64,000 bases of DNA from an uncultured Clostridiaceae bacterium (GCA_949927585.1 CATLFA010000001.1:1-64000), one strand, 5' to 3'; shown: positions 19,736 to 27,754, counted from the stretch's first letter. Notes: a model not told the origin generated them from the sequence alone. Numbers and translations: made by a program.

Positions 19736-20122
19736 GTGACAACAAAACAAAAAGGTAATATTGCATTAACTTCTGCAATAAAATTTTTTAGTGATAAAAC
19801 CTATACAGTTCTGATTCCACTAAATGATTCACAAGACTATGACTTAGCCTTTGAAGATAGTGATGGAGTTATAAGAAAGGTACAGTGCAAATATACTTCA
19901 CAAAAGCAAGGAGTTAAAAAAGATAAGTTTATTGTAAAACTTTATGTTTGTGGACATACAGATAAAAATGGAAATAATTATTATAAATTTTATGAAGAAG
20001 GTAGTATTGATTACTTCTTTATAGAGACTGAAATTGGTAATAGATATCTAATTCCATATAATGACATACAACATCAAAAAACTTATACAATAAACGAAAC
20101 AAGCAATAAATACCTTATCTAA
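19736..20122 (+). CDS. PD-(D/E)XK homing endonuclease-like (I-Ssp6803I type)
   Basis: KGNIALTSAIKFFSDKTYTVLIPLNDSQDYDLAFE...VQCKYTSQKQG. Confidence 0.65.
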   Translation: MTTKQKGNIALTSAIKFFSDKTYTVLIPLNDSQDYDLAFEDSDGVIRKVQCKYTSQKQGVKKDKFIVKLYVCGHTDKNGNNYYKFYEEGSIDYFFIETEIGNRYLIPYNDIQHQKTYTINETSNKYLI

Positions 20123-20149
20123 AAAAATGAGTACTCATTTGTATTATAT

Positions 20150-20226
20150 GGCTCGTTAGTTCAGTTGGTTAGAATGTCTGACTGTCTATCAGAAGGTCAT
20201 CGGTTCGAGTCCGATACGGGTCGCCA
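20150..20226 (+). tRNA. tRNA-Asp(GUC)
   Basis: Loop CTGTCTA; GCCA end. Confidence 0.85.
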
Positions 20227-20323
20227 GCTAGTAGGCTTCTACACAGTCTCATTAGTAGGTATGGCAGATACCTCCGAATAAAGTGTAGGGTAATAAAGTC
20301 TGCTGTAGAGTTCAAGATATCAA

Positions 20324-20417
20324 TCAACTAGGGTTCGACTCCCTCTGCTGCGGTTGAATAAACTGCGGCGGATTCCACAATGTGGTGAAGTGGGCTAGAT
20401 TTTTAATCTAGTGTTGA
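20324..20417 (+). tRNA. candidate circularly permuted class II tRNA (T arm first, then acceptor, D arm, anticodon arm UUU)
   Basis: TCAAC 20324-28; GGG-TTCGACT-CCC 20331-43; CTGCTGC 20345-51 pairs GCGGCGG 20365-71; CCAC/GTGG D stem; CTAGA-TTTTTAA-TCTAG 20395-411; GTTGA 20413-17 pairs TCAAC. Confidence 0.55.
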
Positions 20418-20487
20418 GAAGATGTTTTTCGATTATAGAAAATTATGACGATAATTGAGAAAATAATCGGCTCTACGTTTTATATAT

Positions 20488-20562
20488 GGCGAGTTCGTAA
20501 ATCGGTTAATACATCCGACTTTCTATCGGAAGGGAAGGGTTCGACTCCCTTACTCGCTACCA
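20488..20562 (+). tRNA. tRNA-Glu(UUC)
   Basis: Loop CTTTCTA; CCA encoded. Confidence 0.8.
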
Positions 20563-20824
20563 CGATAGCGGTACATACTCTTCGGAGATGTAAGGGCGTG
20601 AAAGACCTAGTCCTCGGTGGGAGAAAGACTCACAATCAAATTCTATCATTGGGTGTCGGATGTCAGTAATGCTCTGAGGAAGAGAATATTCGTAATGATT
20701 AGGTTGCTGAGAAGTTGGTAGAAAGACGACAATGAAGTACAGATATGCCTACCATTACCACCCAATTACCTTATTTTCACTAGAAAATACTATAAAAGAG
20801 TAAAATGTGGTGAAAATCTTATAT

Positions 20825-20901
20825 GGGGAATTAGCTCAGTTGGCTAGAGCGCCTGCCTTGCAAGCAGGAGGTCAAGAGTTCAAATCTCTTATTCTCCACC
20901 A
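20825..20901 (+). tRNA. tRNA-Ala(UGC)
   Basis: Loop CTTGCAA. Confidence 0.93.
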
Positions 20902-20927
20902 GACCCTTAGGGGTTATTGATGAAAAT

Positions 20928-20987
20928 GTTATTCTCTTATAAACTTGGGAAGTATAATTTTATTATATGATTTTATAAGAGAATAAC
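20928..20987 (+). repeat. 16-bp perfect inverted repeat (hairpin) between tRNA-Ala and tRNA-Cys
   Basis: GTTATTCTCTTATAAA ... TTTATAAGAGAATAAC. Confidence 0.9.
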
Positions 20988-20998
20988 CACTTCAAAAT

Positions 20999-21074
20999 GG
21001 TGTATTAGCCAAGTTGGTTAAGGCTCTGGTCTGCAAAACCAGCATCGCTGGTTCGAATCCAGCATACACCTCCA
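20999..21074 (+). tRNA. tRNA-Cys(GCA)
   Basis: Loop CTGCAAA. Confidence 0.93.
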
Positions 21075-21078
21075 ATAT

Positions 21079-21155
21079 GGAACTTTGGCGTAAGTTGGTC
21101 GGCGCACAAGACTGAAAATCTTGGGGTTGGGGTTCAATTCCCTGAGGTTCCACCA
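21079..21155 (+). tRNA. tRNA-Phe(GAA)
   Basis: Loop CTGAAAA. Confidence 0.93.
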
Positions 21156-21245
21156 TAATTCTTAATTTAATAATTTTTATATTTTAGATAATCATTTTAG
21201 ATAAATTAAATTTTAGATAAGTTTGATTTATGGAAGTGATTACAT

Positions 21246-21629
21246 TTGAAGAAACAATGTAGAATTTGTGGAAAAGAATTTGATACTCAGAGATATGGTA
21301 GTAAAAGAAAATATTGTTTTGATTGTAGTCCTCATTATGAAAATGGAGATAACCATTCAAGAGCAATGACAATTACTGCTATAAGAAGAGCTATTAAAAT
21401 TCAATTAGTAAAATATAAAGGTGGGAAATGTGAAAGATGTGGTTATAATAAGTGTATTAATGCATTACAATTCCACCATATAAATAAAGAAGAAAAAGAT
21501 TTTAATATTTCTAATTATACTTGCTCAAAGTATTTAGATTTAGACAAAGTATATGAAGAAGTAGATAAGTGTATTCTTTTATGTGCTAATTGCCACGCAG
21601 AGGAGCACGAAAAGAATGGATATTTATAA
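21246..21629 (+). CDS. HNH homing endonuclease
   Basis: CxxC ... LQFHHINKEEKDF ... CILLCANCHAEEH. Confidence 0.8.
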   Translation: MKKQCRICGKEFDTQRYGSKRKYCFDCSPHYENGDNHSRAMTITAIRRAIKIQLVKYKGGKCERCGYNKCINALQFHHINKEEKDFNISNYTCSKYLDLDKVYEEVDKCILLCANCHAEEHEKNGYL

Positions 21630-21655
21630 GATTAATTGTTAAATTAAGAATTTAC

Positions 21656-21732
21656 ATATCCGAGTAGCCAAGCGGTAAGGCAGTGGATTTTGATTCCACG
21701 ATGCGGTAGTTCGAATCTATCCTCGGATACCA
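21656..21732 (+). tRNA. tRNA-Gln(UUG)
   Basis: Loop TTTTGAT; ATCCGAG/CTCGGAT. Confidence 0.9.
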
Positions 21733-21859
21733 TAGAAGCAGAATAGATTTTAGATGATTGCAAGTCTATAAACAAACTTTCTCGACAACCCAAATCCTCG
21801 AGGCTGAAGGGTAGCAGTTAAGAATAAAAATAACGAATATTTCTGTTTCTTATTATATA

Positions 21860-21933
21860 GTGGATGTGGTGTAATGGTAGCACGACAGTTTGTGGCACTG
21901 TAAGATTGAGTTCAAATCTCAGCATTCACCCCA
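21860..21933 (+). tRNA. tRNA-His(GUG), C73, no encoded G-1 (A at -1)
   Basis: GTGGATG/CATTCAC, loop TTGTGGC, C73-CCA. Confidence 0.88.
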
Positions 21934-21938
21934 TAAAT

Positions 21939-22026
21939 GGATGTATAAACCGTTAAGGAGGCGGCTCTGACTGTAAATCAGATGTACTTTGTGCTCGAGT
22001 GGGTTCGATACCCTCTACATCCACCA
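21939..22026 (+). tRNA. tRNA-Tyr(GUA)
   Basis: Loop CTGTAAA, long variable arm. Confidence 0.88.
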
Positions 22027-22055
22027 CAATTATTTTAGAAAAGGAGTTTTAAATT

Positions 22056-22871
22056 ATGGAACCAGAATTTAAAAGAGCAATGAAATGGATAATAGCAGCA
22101 TTTGTCGCATTATTTATTATTATTACATTATGTAGTTCATTCAAGTCAATACCAACAGGATTTGTTGGAGTAAAAACTCGCTTTGGTCAAGTACAAAGCA
22201 CAATGCTTAATGAAGGGTTAAACTTTAAAATACCTTACATAGAGAAAATTACACTTATGGATTGTAGAACTCAAAAAGTAGAATATAGTATGGAAACAAG
22301 TTCTAAAGACTTACAAAAAATTTCTAATTTTTCAATAGCAGTAAATTATAATATATCAAAAGATACTGCTAATAAACTATATAGAGAAGTAGGAGTGGAC
22401 TATAAAGCAATTATCGTAGAACCAGCCATAAAAGAAGCTATCAAATCTGTAACAGCTAATTATACAGCTGAAGAATTAATTACAAAAAGAAATGAAGTAT
22501 CTGCAATGGCAACAGAACAAATATATAATAAATTAAACGATAAAGGAATTAGTGTAACATCAGTAAATATATTAGATTTATCATTCTCTAAAGAATTTGA
22601 TGAAGCAATTGAAAAGAAACAAATTGTGGAACAACAAACACAACAAGCTAAATATGAATTAGAAAAAGCTAAAGTTGAAAATGAGAAGAAAATAGAAAAT
22701 GCTAAAGCTGAAGCTGAAGTAATGAAACAACAAAATCAAGAAATAACAGATAAAACATTAGAATTAAGAAGGCTTGAAGTTCAACAAAAATTAATTGAAA
22801 AGTGGAATGGGCAATTACCATCTACATCATTAGGAAACGATTTCAATGGATTACTTAATATAAATAAATAG
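22056..22871 (+). CDS. SPFH/band 7 (prohibitin-like) protein
   Basis: N-terminal TM, IPTGFVGVKTRFGQVQSTMLNEGLNFKIPYIEKITLMDCRTQKVE. Confidence 0.85.
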   Translation: MEPEFKRAMKWIIAAFVALFIIITLCSSFKSIPTGFVGVKTRFGQVQSTMLNEGLNFKIPYIEKITLMDCRTQKVEYSMETSSKDLQKISNFSIAVNYNISKDTANKLYREVGVDYKAIIVEPAIKEAIKSVTANYTAEELITKRNEVSAMATEQIYNKLNDKGISVTSVNILDLSFSKEFDEAIEKKQIVEQQTQQAKYELEKAKVENEKKIENAKAEAEVMKQQNQEITDKTLELRRLEVQQKLIEKWNGQLPSTSLGNDFNGLLNINK

Positions 22872-22881
22872 GAGAAAAGTT

Positions 22882-23196
22882 ATGAAAGTAATAGTAAAAA
22901 GCAATGAATATATTGCTATCTCTACCGACAATAAATCTGATTGTTTATTTCAATTAGGGCAATATCTTAATAAAAAGACTTGTGAAATTGAAATGGATAA
23001 AGATGGGGTTAGAAAAATAACTTGTAAGAAAAAAGCAAAAGAAGATAGTTGGTCAGAAACAATAATATTAGAAACAGAAATTCCTTATAGTGCAAAATAT
23101 ATAATTTTAGATTTAGAAGGAAATCTAGTAAATGTTGTATCAAAAGAACAATTTGAACAACAATATGCTATATTACAAGAAGATACAGCCAAGTAG
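22882..23196 (+). CDS. hypothetical protein
   Basis: ORF track. Confidence 0.65.
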   Translation: MKVIVKSNEYIAISTDNKSDCLFQLGQYLNKKTCEIEMDKDGVRKITCKKKAKEDSWSETIILETEIPYSAKYIILDLEGNLVNVVSKEQFEQQYAILQEDTAK

Positions 23197-23231
23197 CGTT
23201 CTAACTATAGAACGTAGAAAGGTTGATATAA

Positions 23232-23543
23232 ATGGGGAAAAGCTACAAAAAATATCCTTCTACAAAAGATAGAAAAAGCTGTAGGGTAGGTAAGAAATTA
23301 GCAACTAGAAGAGTACGCTCTATGTTTAGGAGAGGAAAAGATATTGGTAATGGAAATAACTACAGAAAAGCTTATCCACAATGGGATATATGCGATTTCA
23401 AATACAGAGTATCTGAGAAAGAATATATTGAGAAGTGGGAGAAGGATGAAAAAGAAATTAATAATGGAGTAGCAAATCCATATTATCATCCAACATTAAA
23501 AGAATGGTTAGTATGTTGGAGAAAAACTTTTAAAAATAAATAG
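23232..23543 (+). CDS. hypothetical protein
   Basis: ORF with RBS. Confidence 0.6.
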   Translation: MGKSYKKYPSTKDRKSCRVGKKLATRRVRSMFRRGKDIGNGNNYRKAYPQWDICDFKYRVSEKEYIEKWEKDEKEINNGVANPYYHPTLKEWLVCWRKTFKNK

Positions 23544-23565
23544 GGAGTATATCTCCCTAATATAT

Positions 23566-23638
23566 GGGTAGATAGTTTAGAAGGTGCAAAACACTCTTGA
23601 TGACAAGAGAGAAGCTGGTTCAAATCCAGTAATACCCT
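23566..23638 (+). tRNA. degenerate tRNA-like element with 6-nt anticodon loop GATGAC
   Basis: GGGTA/TACCC, CTCTT/AAGAG, GCTGG-TTCAAAT-CCAGT; acceptor mismatches. Confidence 0.45.
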
Positions 23639-23844
23639 GAAAGAAGTTCTAGCTTACGGGACTGACAGAGAGTAAGTAAATCAACTAGAGTGATATGAGA
23701 TGCTAAAGTATGCTCAGTAATCTCTAAAAAAATCTTGTGGATATGCATAGCTTTGGGGGCATACGAGAAGACGCTATGTGAAGGTAATGTCCGTTCCACC
23801 CTTATCGAAGATTTAGTTGTTTTGTAAGATAAGGCGTTTTATAT

Positions 23845-23935
23845 GGCACGATGGCAGAGTGGTTTAATGCGGGAGTCTTGAAAATTCTTGTAGGTGAATA
23901 GCCTACCCTAGGTTCGAATCCTAGTCGTGTCGCCA
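23845..23935 (+). tRNA. tRNA-Ser(UGA)
   Basis: Loop CTTGAAA; long variable arm. Confidence 0.9.
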
Positions 23936-24033
23936 AAAATTGGAACTGAACACTCCAATTACTATCTGAAGCACAGAACTAAGATAGGTCTACTACAAAT
24001 TATCTGTGTAATGAGTAGTAGATTTTCTTATAT

Positions 24034-24124
24034 GTGAAGGTGGGTGAGTTGGCTTAAACCACATCCCTGCTAAGGATGCGTACAGGAAACTGTACCGAGA
24101 GTTCGAATCTCTCCCTTCACGCCA
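24034..24124 (+). tRNA. tRNA-Ser(GCU)
   Basis: Loop CTGCTAA; long variable arm. Confidence 0.9.
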
Positions 24125-24259
24125 ATCTGGTTTGCACGTTTCGAGGAATTAATAGTACTCATCCCCTAGCAGGACAGCACTCCTGAGAGAAACTAGTTAA
24201 AAACGTGGTGCTTATTTAAAAAGAATAGTTATCTATTCTTTATTTTTTTACCAAAAAAC

Positions 24260-24288
24260 TTGACACATAACACATTTTATGATATAAT
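24260..24288 (+). promoter_or_regulatory. sigma70-type promoter
   Basis: TTGACA - 17 bp - TATAAT. Confidence 0.75.
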
Positions 24289-24351
24289 ATAAAACATAAT
24301 TTAATATTAACATACATTTAAAAACAAATTAAAAAATATTTTCAATTTCCC

Positions 24352-24380
24352 TTGACAAATAATACATTTTATGATATAAT
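24352..24380 (+). promoter_or_regulatory. sigma70-type promoter
   Basis: TTGACA - 17 bp - TATAAT. Confidence 0.8.
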
Positions 24381-24411
24381 ATATTTATAGTTAAGAGAGG
24401 AGTTGATAAAT

Positions 24412-24630
24412 ATGAGTAAAGCAAGTAAACAATTTAGACATACAATAAATAAAAAGAAATATAATAACCGAGAGTCGTATGGAGTATTTAGATATGGAAG
24501 GATAATGAGTATGAAATATGCAAAAGGTTATTGTAATCATCATAACTGTTTATTATGTGCACACGATTTTAAGTGTAAACATTGTAATGAATGTAAGCAT
24601 TTTACACCAGAGTTAGTAAATGCTTATTAG
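24412..24630 (+). CDS. small Cys/His-rich protein
   Basis: CNHHNCLLCAHDFKCKHCNECKHF. Confidence 0.65.
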   Translation: MSKASKQFRHTINKKKYNNRESYGVFRYGRIMSMKYAKGYCNHHNCLLCAHDFKCKHCNECKHFTPELVNAY

Positions 24631-24644
24631 GAAGGAGAGTATAT

Positions 24645-24848
24645 ATGGAAGAGAAAGAAAATAAAACGATACATACCGATTGTTTCGGATATAATGAATC
24701 AGAGATTGAGAAAGAGCAATGCTTCGCATTAACAGAAAGAATTTGTAATAACAAAGAATGTAAATTCTATAAGAATTGGGATGAATGTGATAAGGAAACA
24801 AAAAGATTAGTTTTAGAGCAAAAACAGTTATTTATGAAGAAAGGATAG
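24645..24848 (+). CDS. hypothetical Cys-containing protein
   Basis: ORF with RBS. Confidence 0.6.
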   Translation: MEEKENKTIHTDCFGYNESEIEKEQCFALTERICNNKECKFYKNWDECDKETKRLVLEQKQLFMKKG

Positions 24849-24860
24849 GAGGTGATAAAT

Positions 24861-25256
24861 ATGGGAAAAGTAGTAAAATTCAAAAAACCAGTAGAAAATT
24901 ACATAGATAAATCAATAGTTAAAGATATTCTTACAACAAATATGAGTGATTTTTTATATCATAATGGAAGAATTTATTTTTATGAAGATTTGGAAGATGC
25001 TATAAAAAGTGGTAAAATCTTTTATATGAAAGGTTTTAGTATAATGAAATTCATTGAACTTAAAGAACTTTTAATATTAGCTGCTCAAGCTGGAAGAATT
25101 ACAAATATTAAATTAATAAAAGATTTTATAAAAAAAGATTATGTAGAAGTACCAAAAATAGAGAAGGTATGGACAATTAGAACAGATGAGGAGTCTATGG
25201 AGATACAAACAAATAGACTTAATCAATACTATGATAAGGTTGGGCTTACATTTTAG
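24861..25256 (+). CDS. hypothetical protein
   Basis: ORF with GGAGG RBS. Confidence 0.65.
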   Translation: MGKVVKFKKPVENYIDKSIVKDILTTNMSDFLYHNGRIYFYEDLEDAIKSGKIFYMKGFSIMKFIELKELLILAAQAGRITNIKLIKDFIKKDYVEVPKIEKVWTIRTDEESMEIQTNRLNQYYDKVGLTF

Positions 25257-25279
25257 TGGGTTATTTACCCACATTATAT

Positions 25280-25635
25280 GGGGGTGTCTTGGTTTCGACA
25301 GGTCACTGGAAGAAGAAATTGCAAGTAGTTAATGTATTCTGGGAACTTAAAAAGTGGATACAAAATAATAAATGCTAACGCAGAATTAATCGCTGCCTAA
25401 TTAAAGGCAACTGCTTACTAAAATAGTCTACTGGTTTTAGATAAGTATCATTAAAGTAGATGCATCGTGGCTGAGAAGTAACCTTGGTATCGCCGATAAA
25501 GATTTAAAAAGGTACACTTTATAAACTCTTGCTTATTGTAGTTTGTAAAGCTAAGTTAAACAATAAGATAAACTTGTAGATATTAATTTAGAAAGTGATT
25601 TGGACACGGAGTTCGACTCTCCGTCACCTCCACCA
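25280..25635 (+). ncRNA. ssrA: transfer-messenger RNA (tmRNA)
   Basis: GGGGGTGTCTTGGTTTCGACAGG 5' end; 3' GACACGGAGTTCGACTCTCCGTCACCTCCACCA; tag ORF ...IINANAELIAA*. Confidence 0.93.
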
Positions 25636-25667
25636 AAATTATATTTTTTAGAAAGGAGTAGAATAAA

Positions 25668-26165
25668 ATGTCAATCAATAACCCAAATAAAATAGATGAA
25701 ATTCTTAAACAACTAAAGAAAGACATAGAATCTGGAGAATTCAAAAAATACTTAGATGAGATATTTGAAGAAGAAAAAAAAGCTAAAGAATATATCAACA
25801 ATAAAGAATTCTTTGAATGGATTGCTGACTTTATAGATAGATTACGTAAAATGAAAAGAACATATTCTACAGAAGATTTTCTATATATGGATAAGGATAA
25901 GTTTACAGAACAAGATATAAAGAATGAAGAATATATTGGAAGTTGTATATTTGAACTATTCAAAGAAATTGGGAAACAACAAGGAAAGGAACCTATTATA
26001 GATGACAGTTGGAGTTTTCCAGATACAGAATGGTATTTTAAATTTAACAACAAAATGTATTTTATCTGTGAGCTAATTGGTCAAGGAACAGAATATATAT
26101 TAAGAACAGCATCTAACAAAGAAAAGAATTACTTAGATTTAGATTTGTATTTTGAAAATATTTAA
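25668..26165 (+). CDS. hypothetical protein
   Basis: ORF with AAAGGAG RBS. Confidence 0.7.
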   Translation: MSINNPNKIDEILKQLKKDIESGEFKKYLDEIFEEEKKAKEYINNKEFFEWIADFIDRLRKMKRTYSTEDFLYMDKDKFTEQDIKNEEYIGSCIFELFKEIGKQQGKEPIIDDSWSFPDTEWYFKFNNKMYFICELIGQGTEYILRTASNKEKNYLDLDLYFENI

Positions 26166-26183
26166 AAAAATGTTCAATCTAAC

Positions 26184-26212
26184 TTGACAAATGATTTTAA
26201 ATATGATATACT
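26184..26212 (+). promoter_or_regulatory. sigma70-type promoter for ncRNA
   Basis: TTGACA - 17 bp - TATACT. Confidence 0.75.
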
Positions 26213-26220
26213 ATATATAC

Positions 26221-26416
26221 TTGAGATAGACTTAGTATAGATACAACCTAGTAAGATAGGAGGCAGCTTACCTTGCTACTGTGAATTCTTTACTAAGATG
26301 CATTAACGGTAAAGTTAGTAGACAGAGAAGATATTATTGAAAGTCCAAAGCGTAACGCAAGAGTAGATAATACACGAAAGTGCAGTAAAGTTGTGTCTAT
26401 ACTAAGTTTATCTCAA
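26221..26416 (+). ncRNA. structured ncRNA closed by 17-bp stem, unknown class
   Basis: CTTAGTATAGATACAAC 26231-47 pairs GTTGTGTCTATACTAAG 26390-406; flanking TTGAGATA/TATCTCAA. Confidence 0.7.
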
Positions 26417-26444
26417 AAAAATTTAGAAAATTTTTCTAAATGAC

Positions 26445-26473
26445 TTGACAAATTATTGTCGATGTGGTATAAT
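26445..26473 (+). promoter_or_regulatory. sigma70-type promoter with partial operator
   Basis: TTGACAAATTATTGTC - TATAAT. Confidence 0.8.
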
Positions 26474-26479
26474 AATATA

Positions 26480-26560
26480 CATAGTTAAGATTAAATTAAC
26501 TTTGTTCATTTAAGTAGTGGGGTCAACACCCTACTACACATTACCTAAAAAATAAAAAAG
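26480..26560 (+). ncRNA. possible small RNA
   Basis: Promoter followed by GTAGTGGGGTCAACACCCTACTAC hairpin and no ORF. Confidence 0.4.
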
Positions 26561-26574
26561 TTTTTCTATTTAAC

Positions 26575-26603
26575 TTGACAAATGATTTTGTTTATGGTAT
26601 AAT
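26575..26603 (+). promoter_or_regulatory. sigma70-type promoter for large ncRNA
   Basis: TTGACA - 17 bp - TATAAT. Confidence 0.8.
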
Positions 26604-27102
26604 AGATATATAGTACATTGAAAATACTTAATATAAAGGTTCGGCTTCGGAACCTCAAGGATAAACTGGTGACAGTATAAAGTGAAGTATTAAATTACTT
26701 TGCGTAGTATTACCACTCGCAAGAATGAGTGCTATCCACAGAAAGCCAATGGCAAAACACCGTTCTAAGTTTCAAGGGCATCTGCTGAGAGATATGAATA
26801 GTGATGGAGGGGCTATCCACCCTGACTGAGGAGAAATCCAATAAATGAGTTGTTGCTTTATGGTAAAAAATCTGATAACAAAGATTATTGCTATATTGAT
26901 ATTATTTTCTTAATCCTAACGCAGAAATGCAACAAGTACTTAGGGGCTCAAGCATCTAGGTTGGATGTCGTATTTGAAAAGAATATGGAGAATTATAATA
27001 AGCTAAGTTTCTGTTAGAAGCGATGGCAGATGTATGATGGATGGGCTGTCTCCAAAAGAGATAGATGTCCAAAGGCAACCCTCATATGTCAAATGGATAA
27101 TT

Positions 27103-27174
27103 TGCGAAATAGCCAAGAGGTAAGGCAATTCTCTGTTAAAGAATCTATCACGGGTTCGATTCCCGTTTTCGTAG
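27103..27174 (+). tRNA. tRNA-Asn(GUU), second copy, embedded in large ncRNA
   Basis: TGCGAAA/TTTCGTA; loop CTGTTAA. Confidence 0.88.
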
Positions 27175-27508
27175 CTAAAATATGCTAATAATTGCAAAAG
27201 TGGTTGCCACTGGGATAACAAAAGTACACTTATTCTTCTGTAATATGAAGATTGATGGAGCTCGCAAGGCAAAGTCAAATCAAGTAAAAGTAATTATGTC
27301 AGTAATAGTAGGGATACTATGAACCTCTCCAAAGGACTACATATATGAAATGAAAGATATGCGTTACTCAGTAAGATTTGACAACGTTTCTCAAATGTTG
27401 TGTGTACGGTGGGTACATTTTAGAAATAATATGTGTGAACAGTATTGTCCAACCAATATAAATACCCATTAATTAAAGGTCAAAGTTCTCAGCCTTTTAC
27501 CCCTATTT

Positions 27509-27666
27509 AATTAGTACATTGAAGTATTAAATATTCATTTCTGAAATTATAGATATCTTTATAGCAATAGCATATCTACCATATTAGAAAGAACATTATA
27601 GAGATAGTTTTTATTTTTTTTTAATATCTCTATACAACTTCCATTTAATACTTCAATGTGCTAATT
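27509..27666 (+). repeat. 24-nt inverted repeat (long hairpin)
   Basis: AATTAGTACATTGAAGTATTAAAT 27509-32 / ATTTAATACTTCAATGTGCTAATT 27643-66. Confidence 0.9.
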
Positions 27667-27691
27667 AAAATAGCACAGTTAACGTGTGGTT

Positions 27692-27730
27692 GAGATAGGG
27701 AATGACACTTCCCCTATCTCTTCTTTTTTT
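27692..27730 (+). terminator. rho-independent terminator
   Basis: GAGATAGGG...CCCTATCTC followed by T-rich run. Confidence 0.8.
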
Positions 27731-27754
27731 ATCTTTTATAAATTTCCACCTAAC

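Larger units (their letters stand above)
26610..27725 (+). ncRNA. large (~1.1 kb) structured non-coding transcript with embedded tRNA
   Basis: Promoter to GAGATAGGGAATGACACTTCCCCTATCTC terminator, no credible ORF, repeated long-range complementarities. Confidence 0.6.

Noticed and set aside
20602-20613. AAGACCTAGTCC resembling a group I intron P7 S-element
   Set aside because: No convincing matching R element, P3 or exon context; insufficient for a group I call.
20445-20669. ORF 20445..20669 and 18527..18712 and 27003..27278
   Set aside because: Overlap tRNAs and structured RNA spacers; not credible proteins.
18472-24033. Assignment of spacers as HDV-like theta ribozymes
   Set aside because: I could not fit the nested double-pseudoknot with P1 starting exactly at the tRNA 3' end in the spacers I tried; left only as something to test.
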